Shown here: positions 1 through 8,500 of the stretch, one piece after another | Layout: every line of letters begins with the position of its first letter | Position numbering within the stretch: the first letter of the stretch is position 1 | Assembly (NCBI GenBank): GCA_963826035.1 | Contig: CAWGVZ010000010.1 | Span: 2,046,001-2,110,000, forward strand | Source of the DNA: Actinophytocola sp963826035 | GTDB lineage: Bacteria; Actinomycetota; Actinomycetes; Mycobacteriales; Pseudonocardiaceae | Reading direction: 5' to 3' | Length of the DNA: 64,000 bases | Position numbers and translations under genes: made by a program | The notes under the pieces: model-generated | Told to the model about the DNA's origin: nothing | Databases searched by the model: none | Seen by the model: the letters and a program-made list of their open reading frames with translations, nothing else

Positions 1-2
1 CC

Positions 3-389
3 GTCCACGTCCGGCTCACCCTGCCCGCGACCACCACGCTCGGGGTGGACCAGAAACCCGGCTACCTCGCCGGCTACGGCTGGCTCCCCGCCCAACGAGC
101 CCTCGAACTCGCCGCCCAACACGACGCCACCTGGCAGCGCGTCCTCACCGACCCACTCACCGGCCACGCGATCGACGTGGGTCGCGCCAAGTACACGCCA
201 CCGGCGGCGTTGCGGGACCACACCACCGCCCGCTGGCCGCTGTGCACCGGACCGGGTTGCACCCGACCCGCCCACCACGGCGATTTGGACCACGTCGACC
301 CGTTCCCCCACAGCGCCACCGACCACACCAACCTCCACCCAGCATGCCGCCCCCACCACCGGGCCAAACACTCGGCGGCTGGCAAGTAG
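3..389 (+). CDS. HNH endonuclease of the DUF222 type, 3' part only
   Basis: The reading frame is open from base 3, so the gene begins before the window. The visible part is the C-terminal HNH nuclease domain that DUF222 (13E12-repeat) proteins of actinobacteria carry: a CTGPGC pair of cysteines, LDHVDPF, and NLHPACRPHHRAK, which together supply the metal and catalytic His/Asn residues. The frame ends early at a TAG at 387-389. The usual continuation of the family (LGGWQV..., then a GH..PxPI.DP.PIPF tail) is present downstream in the other two frames, so the gene appears to carry one missing A at about 366-368 and one extra G at about 413. Such genes are usually present in many copies per genome and their biological role is unclear. 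Confidence 0.75.
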   Translation, partial: VHVRLTLPATTTLGVDQKPGYLAGYGWLPAQRALELAAQHDATWQRVLTDPLTGHAIDVGRAKYTPPAALRDHTTARWPLCTGPGCTRPAHHGDLDHVDPFPHSATDHTNLHPACRPHHRAKHSAAGK

Positions 390-488
390 CACACACCCCC
401 ACCGGAGGGCTTGGCGAGGACCACCCGACACGGCCACCACATCCCCCACACTCCGGAGCCGATCGCCGACCCCGAACCCATCCCCTTC
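369..488 (+). pseudogene. out-of-frame C-terminal tail of the HNH gene
   Basis: Bases 371-412 read TLGGWQVAHTPTGGL in one frame and bases 414-488 read RTTRHGHHIPHTPEPIADPE and PIPF in the original frame. This matches the normal ending of DUF222-HNH proteins. Two opposite single-base indels would restore a single protein. From 489 to 778 I see no gene and no clear signal, except that the restored frame stays open to 791. Confidence 0.5.
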
Positions 489-778
489 CAAAACCTCGAC
501 AACACACTCCGAACCGAAAATGTTTATCTTTCCGGCCGGGGCCAACCCCCGCCCACGCCGGAAGCCGCGCGGACCACGAATACCCGCGCACTCCAACGCA
601 ACCCCGCGACTACCCAGCTCCCCGTTTCGTTGCCGTGGCTCGCCGTGCCCACGCACCCCGTACGGAAGCCTCCGGCGAGACACGGCGCCGATCACCAGTC
701 CACAGTGAAATCACCGAAGCACGCGATCGTCCCCGCGAAACCACCCAGAGGCCGACCGAGCAGCACCTGCAGACACGG

Positions 779-1249
779 CTACCGCCGGTAACGCCTGACC
801 ATCCGCACCAACAAGACCGCCACCACCAGGCAGAACACCAGTACCACCGCACCGCCAACGATCTTCGAGACCGGGTTGTAGTCGGTGGTGTAGGCGACCG
901 GCCGGTCATCGTCGTCGTGCAGGCGCACGTTGTCGACCTTCGCCGGCACCGGGTCGCCGCGACGCATCTCGTTGTTGCGCAACTCGACGTCGGCGCGAGT
1001 GAGCTCGCCGTCCTCGCTGACGAACTCGCCGATCATCGTGCAGCCGTCCTTGTCGCACTCCCGGTCCTTGGGCGTGAGGGTGCCGACCGGGCCGTTGGCC
1101 AGGGCCTCACGACCAGCCAGCCCATCGGTGATCAGCCCGATGCCTCCACCCAGGCCGAGCAGGGCGACGAACACGATCATGAACCAGATGAACACCTTGC
1201 CGCCCTTGGACAGGGGTTTCGACGGCTTCGGCGGCATGGGCGCGGTCAT
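779..1249 (-). CDS. two-helix membrane protein, function unknown
   Basis: This 156-residue protein has a Pro/Lys-rich cytoplasmic start, a first membrane helix at about residues 18-40, an extracytoplasmic region of about 85 residues containing two Cys (ECDKDGC), and a second helix at about 128-150 followed by RRYRR. The layout resembles small actinobacterial proteins of the DUF3592 type, with an exposed beta-rich domain between two helices, but I cannot name the family with certainty. It ends 13 nt inside the possible restored end of the convergent HNH gene. Its start lies 21 bp from the end of the TetR gene on the same strand, so the two may share a transcript. Confidence 0.65.
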   Translation of the reverse strand: MTAPMPPKPSKPLSKGGKVFIWFMIVFVALLGLGGGIGLITDGLAGREALANGPVGTLTPKDRECDKDGCTMIGEFVSEDGELTRADVELRNNEMRRGDPVPAKVDNVRLHDDDDRPVAYTTDYNPVSKIVGGAVVLVFCLVVAVLLVRMVRRYRR

Positions 1250-1270
1250 GGAACGCAGACTGCCATGATG

Positions 1271-1843
1271 TCAATCCAGCAGCGCGAGGACGTTGCGAAT
1301 GCCCTGCTCCAGGATGTCGTCGGCGAGCTGCCGGTCGGCCAGGGCACGGGAGAGTTGCAGTGTCCCGATCATCAGGGCGTAGATACCGAGGGTCTTGGTG
1401 CGCGCCGACTGCGGATCGTGCGGTGCCAGCCGGGCGGCGACGTCGTCGATGAACTCGAGCACGCTGTCGGTGTATGCCTTCTTGGTCGGATCCGCGCAGC
1501 GGACGATCTCGTCGAGCAGGGCGGCGGACGGGCAGCCGGCCTCGGGGTTGTCGCGGTGTTCGGGCGCGAGGTACGTGCGCACCATCTGCTCGAGTCCCTC
1601 GCGGCCGGGCGCGATGGAGTCGAGCCACTCGCGCTGGTCGCGTAACTGGTCGGAGACCGCGGCGGCGACCAATTCCTCCTTGGATTCGAAGTGGGCGTAG
1701 AAGGCGCCGTTGGTCAGGCCCGCGTCCTTCATGAGCGTGGCGACCCCGGACCCGTCGATGCCGTCACGCTTCAGCCTGCGGCCCGCCGCCTCGACGATCC
1801 GCCTGCGCGTCTCCAGCTTGTGCTCTTTCCCGTACCGCACCAT
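1271..1843 (-). CDS. TetR/AcrR-family transcriptional regulator
   Basis: This 190-residue protein has an N-terminal TetR helix-turn-helix (RRRIVEAAGRRLKRDG, then GLTNGAFYAHFESKEEL, residues about 10-55) and a helical ligand-binding half with the GCPSAALLDEI pattern of TetR_C_33/AcrR-like repressors. I chose the ATG at 1843 because GGAGGAG lies 4 nt upstream; a GTG at 1855 is the in-frame alternative. It is divergent from the SDR/oxidoreductase/hydrolase operon. Two similar boxes in the shared 129-bp gap are probable operators. The likely role is repression of that operon and of itself, relieved by a small electrophile or aromatic ligand (inference). Confidence 0.88.
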   Translation of the reverse strand: MVRYGKEHKLETRRRIVEAAGRRLKRDGIDGSGVATLMKDAGLTNGAFYAHFESKEELVAAAVSDQLRDQREWLDSIAPGREGLEQMVRTYLAPEHRDNPEAGCPSAALLDEIVRCADPTKKAYTDSVLEFIDDVAARLAPHDPQSARTKTLGIYALMIGTLQLSRALADRQLADDILEQGIRNVLALLD

Positions 1844-1875
1844 GCGCTCCTCCACCCTCCGCGACTACAACATGT

Positions 1876-1953
1876 TAGTACGATCATAATCTAAATCCGC
1901 CGAAACCCTTGCCGCCGGGCTCGCGCCGTGCCTATGGTAGTATGGTCGTAATC
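1876..1953. promoter_or_regulatory. two operator-like boxes between tetR and the SDR operon
   Basis: TAGTACGATCATAATC at 1876-1891 and TAGTATGGTCGTAATC at 1938-1953 agree at 13 of 16 positions and lie in the same orientation 62 bp apart. The core TACGATCATA is palindromic at 8 of 10 positions, as TetR-type operators are. One box sits just upstream of each divergent gene, so one bound regulator could silence both promoters. Confidence 0.6.
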
Positions 1954-1972
1954 CAAAAGGACGGGAACCACG

Positions 1973-2788
1973 ATGACAACCTCTCGGCCGGTGGCGCTCG
2001 TGACGGGCGCATCCTCCGGCATCGGCAAGGCAACCACGCTCGCCCTGGTGGACGCGGGTTTCCAGGTGATCGGAACGAGCCGCGACACGTCGCGGACCAC
2101 CCCCGGCGACGGCGTGACGTTCCTCGACCTCGACGTGACCAGCGACGAGTCGGTCACCAGCGTGGTCAAGCAGGTGATCGCACGCTTCGGGCGCATCGAC
2201 GTTCTGGTCAACAACGCGGGCGTCGGCTCCAACGGCGCGGCCGAGGAGATCTCCGTCGGCCAGGCGCAGACGGTCTTCGACGTCAATGTCCTCGGCCTCA
2301 TGCGCATGACGAAGGCCGTCCTGCCGCACATGCGCGCCCGGGGCAGCGGCCGCGTCATCAACGTCTCGTCCGTCGGGGGGTTCGTCCCCCAGCCGTTCAT
2401 GTCCGTGTACGTCTCGACCAAGCACGCGGTCGAGGGCTACTCCGAGTCCGTGGACCACGAAGTCCGCGAACACGGGGTCCGGGTGCTGCGCGTCCAGCCC
2501 GGTCCGAGCAACACCCCGTTCGACGCCAACGTGGTGCGGGCCGACACCCCGCTGCCGGTCTACGCGCACCGGCGGCGCGTCTTCGAGGACGTGATGACCG
2601 AGGAGATGCGCGGTGGCGACGATCCCACCGTGGTCGCCAAGGTGATCGCGGCCGCCGCCACCGACCCGAAACCGAAGTCGCGCTACCTCGCCGGTGCGAC
2701 CGCCGGACGCGTCGCCGTGCTGCGCCGCGTCGTTCCCGCCCGGCTGTTCGACAAGAGCATCCGCAAGCTCAACCGGATGGGAGACTGA
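1973..2788 (+). CDS. short-chain dehydrogenase/reductase (classical SDR)
   Basis: This 271-residue NAD(P)-dependent oxidoreductase has a TGASSGIG cofactor loop at about residues 11-18, NNAG at about 82-85, and the catalytic YxxxK in SVYVSTKHAV with an upstream Ser in NVSSVGG. The substrate is unknown. GTSRDTSR after strand 2 suggests NADP(H) preference. The ATG has an AAAGGA ribosome site 12 nt upstream. The gene is followed after one base by the oxidoreductase start, so the two are translationally coupled. It is the first gene of a three-gene operon controlled by the divergent TetR gene. Confidence 0.92.
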   Translation: MTTSRPVALVTGASSGIGKATTLALVDAGFQVIGTSRDTSRTTPGDGVTFLDLDVTSDESVTSVVKQVIARFGRIDVLVNNAGVGSNGAAEEISVGQAQTVFDVNVLGLMRMTKAVLPHMRARGSGRVINVSSVGGFVPQPFMSVYVSTKHAVEGYSESVDHEVREHGVRVLRVQPGPSNTPFDANVVRADTPLPVYAHRRRVFEDVMTEEMRGGDDPTVVAKVIAAAATDPKPKSRYLAGATAGRVAVLRRVVPARLFDKSIRKLNRMGD

Positions 2789-2789
2789 C

Positions 2790-3791
2790 ATGCGGGCCTT
2801 CATGGTCGATCGCTACGGGCGCGGCGGCAGCCTCCGGGCCGGCGAGATGCCGGAGCCCGAGGTGGGCGAGCACGACGTGCTGGTCCAGGTCCACGCGGCG
2901 GGCGTCAACGCCCTGGATTCCAAGATCAGGGATGGCGAGTTCAAGCTCATCCTCCCCTATCGCCCGCCGTTCATCCTGGGCAACGACGTGGCCGGCGTCG
3001 TGGTCCGGGTCGGGGTCCGGGTACGGAAGTTCAAGGCCGGCGACGAGGTCTACGCGCGACCGGACAAGGACCGGATCGGCACCTTCGCCGAGTTCATCGC
3101 CATCAACGAGGACGACCTGGCGCCGAAGCCGCGGCAGCTCACCATGGCGGAAGCGGCCGCCATCCCGCTGGTCGGCCTGACCGCCTGGCAGGCGTTGGTC
3201 GAGACCGCCGAGCTGCGGCCGGGCCAGAAGGTCTTCATCCAGGCCGGCGCCGGCGGCGTGGGGACCTTCGCCATCCAGTTGGCGAAACATCTCGGCGCCA
3301 CCGTGGCCACGACCACGAGCGCGGCCAACATCGAGCTGGTCAAGCGCCTCGGCGCGGACGTCGTGATCGACTACCGGACCGACGACTTCGAAACCGTTCT
3401 GCACGACTACGACTTGGTGTTGAACAGCCTGGACAACGAGACGCTCAGGAAGTCCCTGAACGTGCTGAAGCCCGGCGGAAAGCTCATCTCGATCTCCGGC
3501 CCACCGGATCCCGCCTTCGCGAGGGAGCTCGGCAAGCCGTGGCTCCTGGGGCCGGTGATGGGCGTTCTGAGCCGTCGGATCAGGAAAGCGGCCAAACGCC
3601 GCCGGATCAGCTATTCGTTCCTCTTCATGCGGGCGAGCGGGGCTCAACTTCGCGAGATCACCCCGCTCATCGACGCCGGGGTCATCAAACCGGTGATGGA
3701 TCGGATCATTCCCTTCGAATCGACCAACGAGGCCATGGCGTACGTCGACAAAGGACGTACGAAAGGCAAAGTCGTCGTCAAAATGCGATAA
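2790..3791 (+). CDS. NADP-dependent quinone oxidoreductase-like protein (MDR superfamily)
   Basis: This 333-residue medium-chain reductase has an N-terminal GroES-like domain (GVNALDSKIRDG, then P-ILGNDVAGVVV) and a Rossmann domain with the glycine loop GAGGVGTFAIQLAKHLGA at about residues 150-167. The structural and catalytic zinc ligands of alcohol dehydrogenases are absent, which places it among the zinc-free QOR/NADP-reductase group acting on quinones or enones. The ATG at 2790 follows the SDR stop by one base. Residues about 255-285 (KAAKRRRISYSFLFMRASG) match the typical ADH_zinc_N_2 tail of this subgroup. The probable role is detoxifying reduction together with its neighbours (inference). 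Confidence 0.9.
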   Translation: MRAFMVDRYGRGGSLRAGEMPEPEVGEHDVLVQVHAAGVNALDSKIRDGEFKLILPYRPPFILGNDVAGVVVRVGVRVRKFKAGDEVYARPDKDRIGTFAEFIAINEDDLAPKPRQLTMAEAAAIPLVGLTAWQALVETAELRPGQKVFIQAGAGGVGTFAIQLAKHLGATVATTTSAANIELVKRLGADVVIDYRTDDFETVLHDYDLVLNSLDNETLRKSLNVLKPGGKLISISGPPDPAFARELGKPWLLGPVMGVLSRRIRKAAKRRRISYSFLFMRASGAQLREITPLIDAGVIKPVMDRIIPFESTNEAMAYVDKGRTKGKVVVKMR

Positions 3792-3801
3792 AGGAGACAT
3801 C

Positions 3802-4644
3802 ATGACCGTGATCACGAACTACAAGGACGCACCGACCAAGACGATCGACATCGGCGGAACGACGTTCGCCTACCGGCAACTCGGCCCGGACAGCGGCACG
3901 CCCGTGATCTTCCTCAACCACTTGGCCGCCGTGCTGGACAACTGGGATCCCCGGGTGGTCGACGGTATCGCCGCGAGACACCGGGTGATCACCTTCGACA
4001 ACCGGGGAGTCGGCGCCTCACAAGGCAGGACGCCGCGCTCGGTGGCCGCCATGGCACGGGACGCCATCGCCTTCATCCGGGCGCTGGGCCACGACCAGGT
4101 CGACCTCCTCGGCTTCTCGCTCGGTGGTTTCGTCGCCCAGGTGATCGCCGAGGAGGAACCGCGACTCGTCCGCAAGTTGATCCTCGCGGGCACCGGTCCG
4201 GCCGGTGGCAAGGGCATCGACAAGGTCACCCCGATCACCCTTCTCGACACCGTGAAAGCAACGCTGACGTTCAAGGACCCGAAGGAGTATCTCTTCTTCA
4301 CTCGGACGGCCAACGGTAAGGCGACGGCCCGACAGTTCGTGAACCGGTTGAAGGAACGCACGGACAATCGCGACAAGTCGGTTTCCGTCACGACATTCCG
4401 CAACCAGCTCAAAGCCATCCATCGCTGGGGAACTCAGCGGCCCGCCGATCTGACGGTCATCCGGCAGCCGGCCCTGGTCGCGAACGGTGACCACGACAGG
4501 ATGGTGCCCAGCAGCAATACCACCGACCTGGCCCGGCGCCTGCCGAACGCCCAGCTCAAGCTCTACCCCGACGCCGGACATGGTGGCATCTTCCAGTATC
4601 ACGACGATTTCGTCGGCGAAGCCCTGACCTTCCTCGAGTCCTGA
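3802..4644 (+). CDS. alpha/beta hydrolase
   Basis: This 280-residue alpha/beta-hydrolase-fold enzyme has the nucleophile elbow GFSLGG at about residues 99-104, the acid in NGDHDRMVP, and the catalytic His in DAGHGGIF near the C-terminus. It has no signal peptide, so it is cytoplasmic. The sequence HLAAVLDNWDPRVVDG and DNRGVGAS after the oxyanion loop is typical of the chloroperoxidase/RsbQ-like group. It starts 10 bp after the oxidoreductase with AAAGGAG before the ATG and completes the TetR-linked operon. Its 3' end overlaps the convergent polyester hydrolase by 46 nt. Confidence 0.9.
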   Translation: MTVITNYKDAPTKTIDIGGTTFAYRQLGPDSGTPVIFLNHLAAVLDNWDPRVVDGIAARHRVITFDNRGVGASQGRTPRSVAAMARDAIAFIRALGHDQVDLLGFSLGGFVAQVIAEEEPRLVRKLILAGTGPAGGKGIDKVTPITLLDTVKATLTFKDPKEYLFFTRTANGKATARQFVNRLKERTDNRDKSVSVTTFRNQLKAIHRWGTQRPADLTVIRQPALVANGDHDRMVPSSNTTDLARRLPNAQLKLYPDAGHGGIFQYHDDFVGEALTFLES

Positions 4645-5507
4645 GCCGCCGAGATCAGCGGGCAGCTGTTGCGGTACTGCGAGATGCCGTTCTGGTTGGC
4701 CATCGGGCACAGGAACTGGCTGTAGCGGGTGTCGTTGTCGATGAAGATCTTCATCCAGGGGATCATGGTTCGGGCGAGCGTGGTGCTCGGCTGTCCGATG
4801 TAGTTGTGGCCGGCGCCGGCGACCTCGATGTAGGCCTTCTCGGTGGTCGCCGGGATGGTGTTGTACATGGCGGTCAGGCGCGACGGGGTGACCAGGGTGT
4901 CGTTCTGCATCGCGTAGATGAGGGTCGGCACCCGGTCGCTGGAGAGGTTTCCCGAAGGCAGGTAGGGCGCGTTCCCTATCGCGGCCTTGAGAGAGGGCCG
5001 GCGCAGGGCCGCGTCGAGGGCCCCGCCACCGCCCATGGAGTGCCCGGCCACGGCCAGGCGGCCGGCGTCGACGCGGTTGCGTACCGAACTGCTCCGGGTC
5101 AGGTAGTCCAGGGCCGCAAGGAGTTGTGTGCCTCGGCTGGTGGGGCTGTCGTTGAGGTTGTTGGTTTCGATGCCGAACACCACGAAGCCCTGGGAAGAGA
5201 GTCTGGGGCCCAGCCAGGCGATGCCGGGCCAGGTGCCGTTGAGGCCGGGAGAGATGGCGATCGCGCCGAAGGTGCCCTCGTTGGTGGCGGTCGGATAGTA
5301 GATCACTCCGCCGCCGAAGCCGTTCCCGCGCGGCACCGTCACCGAGGCTGTCGCGAACGGTCCGGTGGGGGCCGAGATGCTGGTGGGCGTCGGATCCGGG
5401 CCCCGCTGGTAGGGGTTGTCGGCGGCCGACGCGGCCGGCGCCGTGACCGTGAGGCCGACGACGATCGCGATTCCGGCGAGGGTTCTACGGCGTACCTGTT
5501 GTGACAT
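4599..5507 (-). CDS. secreted polyester hydrolase of the cutinase/PET-hydrolase family
   Basis: The 302-residue precursor has a Sec signal peptide (residues 1 to about 28, TAPAASA before the cut) and a mature start NPYQRGPDPT that matches Thermobifida cutinases (NPYERGPNPT). Further family marks are GFGGGVIYYP, the nucleophile S157 in GHSMGGGG, D203 in MQNDTLV, H234 in GAGHNY, and the C-terminal disulfide pair C267/C282 around NDTRYSQFLCP. The aromatic subsite differs: where the Thermobifida enzymes have Tyr (SPGYTG) and Trp (TPWH), this protein has L89 (SPGLNG) and Y182 (APYLPS). The last 18 residues go beyond the usual end and are read from DNA shared with the convergent hydrolase gene. It should cleave ester bonds of cutin-like polyesters or lipids outside the cell; PET activity is not established. 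Confidence 0.9.
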   Translation of the reverse strand: MSQQVRRRTLAGIAIVVGLTVTAPAASAADNPYQRGPDPTPTSISAPTGPFATASVTVPRGNGFGGGVIYYPTATNEGTFGAIAISPGLNGTWPGIAWLGPRLSSQGFVVFGIETNNLNDSPTSRGTQLLAALDYLTRSSSVRNRVDAGRLAVAGHSMGGGGALDAALRRPSLKAAIGNAPYLPSGNLSSDRVPTLIYAMQNDTLVTPSRLTAMYNTIPATTEKAYIEVAGAGHNYIGQPSTTLARTMIPWMKIFIDNDTRYSQFLCPMANQNGISQYRNSCPLISAAQDSRKVRASPTKSS

Positions 5508-5535
5508 CTGCGGTTCCTCCGTTGACAGGGTGAGT

Positions 5536-8500
5536 TCAGCGGGTGGTGAAGGTGAACTGTCCGGAAGGGACGGTGTAGACGGAGTACTGGCCGTCGACGC
5601 GTTGGAATGTCGCTCGCGACGGTGCGGTGCCGCGGCTGCCGGGAACCCACACCTCCGCCGTGGTGTTGGCGGGCACGGTGATGTCGAGGACGAATCGCTC
5701 GTCCGTTTTCCGCCACAAGCTTCGGGCGGTGCCCTGCGGGGTCTCGTAGCTGGTGCGCACGTGGGTCAGGTCGCCCACCGGTTTGGGTTGGATGACCAGC
5801 GTGCGGTACGCGGTGGTGCCGGGGCGGATGCCGCCGAGACCTGTCTGGAACCACTCCTCGATCTGGGCGAGGATCATGTGGTTCTTCGAGTCGCCGCGGT
5901 TCCAGCGTTCACCGATGGTCGTCATGCCGCCGGGGTTGGCCGGGGTCGGTGCCATGAAGAAGCCGTAGCTGGGCTGGTCGTTCTCCTGCAACAGATCCCA
6001 CAGCACGTCGTCGCGGCCGCCGGCCGCCAGTGCGCGCACGATCGGGGCCATGCCGATGGTGCCGCCGCTGAAATGCGGTCCCGTGCCGTTGGGGTGGAAC
6101 GCGTACACCAACTCCACCAAGGCGTTCAGGACGTCGTCGCGCCGGTCGGCCGGGACCAGGCCGGCGTCGAGGGCCAGCGCCTGCGCCGTCTGGGTGGCGC
6201 CGGCCGGGCCCGCGTTGCCGGCCGTCGTGTACCGGCCCAGCGCGTCGTTGAAGAAGTGGGTGTTGAACGCTTCCCTGATGTCCTCGGCCAGATCGCCGTA
6301 CTCCTTGGCATCCACCGGGTGACCGGTGAGCTCGGCCATCCGCGCCATCTTGGTGATCATGACGTAGTAGCCCCAGGTTCCCGTGATGCGTCCGGACGTC
6401 TGGTCAGCGGCGACCCAGTCGGCGAGCGCGGCGTCGACGATGTGTTCCGCGTCGGCCTTCTCGCGGCGGATGTAGTCGACGAAGGCGGTCATCCGGTCGT
6501 AGTAGGTGGTCATGGTCTGGGTGTCGCCGTACAGCTCGTAGAGCAGGTCGGGGACCAGGACGATCGCGTTGCCCCAGTTGATCTCGTCGCCGAACCGGCC
6601 GGAGTAGCCCCAGTCGTAGACCGGAGTCTTCAGCGCGACGTTGCCGAACATCGGGGTGTCCGCAAGGGACTGTCCTTCGACCAGGTGGTGCATGGTGGTA
6701 CGCAGGTAGGCGTCGAGCTGGTAGTTCCGGTGGATGGCGCCCATCGGCATGGTGTAGTCGGCCGGATAGGACAGCTTCTCGCGGCCGGGGCAGTCGGTGA
6801 AGACCGACATGATGTTGCTGGCGAACGAGTAGCGGGACATCGTGTGGATGCGGTTGACGCGTGCGTTGGAGCTGTCGAACTCCCCGGCCGACGGGGTGTC
6901 CGCCTGGAGCCGGACGCCGGTGACGAGGTCGCGTGCCGGGCGATAGCCGTCGGGCAGGCCGGTCACCTGCACCCACTGCATGCCGAAGTAGGTGAAGTTC
7001 GGGTGCCAGGTCTCGCCGTTGCGGGCGCCGTGGGCGGTGTAGGTGGTGAACAGGTCGGTGCCGCGGGATCCGCCACCACCCCGCAGCGACGCCTGGTCCA
7101 CGGTGCCGTCCGGCAGGAGGGACTCGGCCGGCGCCATCTTCACGGTGGTCCCGGCCGGGACGGCGGCCAGGTTGAGCTTGGGCCAGCCGACGATGTTCTG
7201 CCCGAGGTCGAACACCCAGGTGCCGGGCACGGGGTTGGTGACCGAGACGGGGGTGCGTTCCTCCTGCACGGTGATCGGCTCGGCCGCGCGGGCCACCAGT
7301 TTCGTCGCCAGGTTGGGTGGCGGTGCGATCCCGGCACTCGTCCAGTCCATGGTGGACCCATCGCGTCGGCTGGCCGACGGGCTCAGGTCGGCGCCGGGGA
7401 CGTTCCAGCCCGGCTGTTCGCGGCGGGCGTCGTAGTCGGAGCCGGAGTACCACGCGTCGGTCACCAGCGGTCCGAGGGCGGTGCGCCAGGACCGGTCGGT
7501 GGCGATCACGTCGTGGCTGCCGTCGGTGTAGCGGACCTCGACCCGGCCGATGAGGCGCGGGGTCACGGCCGCGCCGGCGGACGGGTCGCTCGCCGCGATG
7601 TTGTTGCCCGAGCCGGTGACCTTGGCGCCGGCGGGGTGCGCGCCCGACAGCCCTGGGGTGACGGAGATGGTGTTCGCGCCGATCGCCGTGATCACCCGCG
7701 ACTCCAGCCGGTCCCCTCCCCCGCCGGTGTCGACGTTGACCGTGCCGCCCACGTGGTACCCGGTGACGGTGTCGAGCGGGACGGTCGTGGTGCCGGCCGC
7801 GATCTCGGCCGTCAGCGTGCTGGTGCCCTTGAGCTGGCTCTGCCACCACGAGTACGGCGCCGTGCGGCCAACGGCCGGGTTCGTCACGCTGCGCCGGACG
7901 TAGGCGGGGCCGTTGCCGAGTTCGACGCCGATGGTGTTGCCGCCGCGCCGAACAACCGGGGTGAGGTCGTAGGTGCGGTACTCGCTGGAGAGCTGGTAGT
8001 TGGAGTTCCCCGGCGCCAACACCTCGTCGGTCAGCTTCGCGCCGTTGACCGTGGCGTGGTGCAGGCCGACCCCGGACAGGTACAGGCTTGCGTTCGCGAC
8101 CTTCTTGTCGCGTGGCACGGTGAACTGGCGGGCGAAGATCGGCATGGGCTGGTTCTCGGCCCGGTCGGGGAACTCGATCCAGCGGGCCTTGCCCCAGTCG
8201 CGCTGCTCGAGCAGGCCGACGGACCAAGTGGACGGTCGGGACCACTGGGACGGCCGGGAGTCGGCGTCCCACACCCGCACCCGCCACGCCACCGTGTCCC
8301 GCGACCCGACCCGGCCGCCGAAACTCACCTGCTGCTCGGCGCCGCGCACCCGGCCGGTCCCCCAGAGCAGGCGACCCGCCGCCAACTCGCGTTCCGTCCT
8401 GGCCGCCTGCACCTCGTAGGCCGTCTGCCGGTCACCGGGACACGCGACCCGCGCACCCGGCCGGTGACACGGGTGCGATCTCGCCTGTCTGGTCTCGACC

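Noticed and set aside
242..1645. Plus-strand open frame of about 470 codons across the HNH tail, membrane protein and TetR gene
   Set aside because: Only codons 43-58 resemble a protein, and these are the displaced HNH tail; the rest is antisense.
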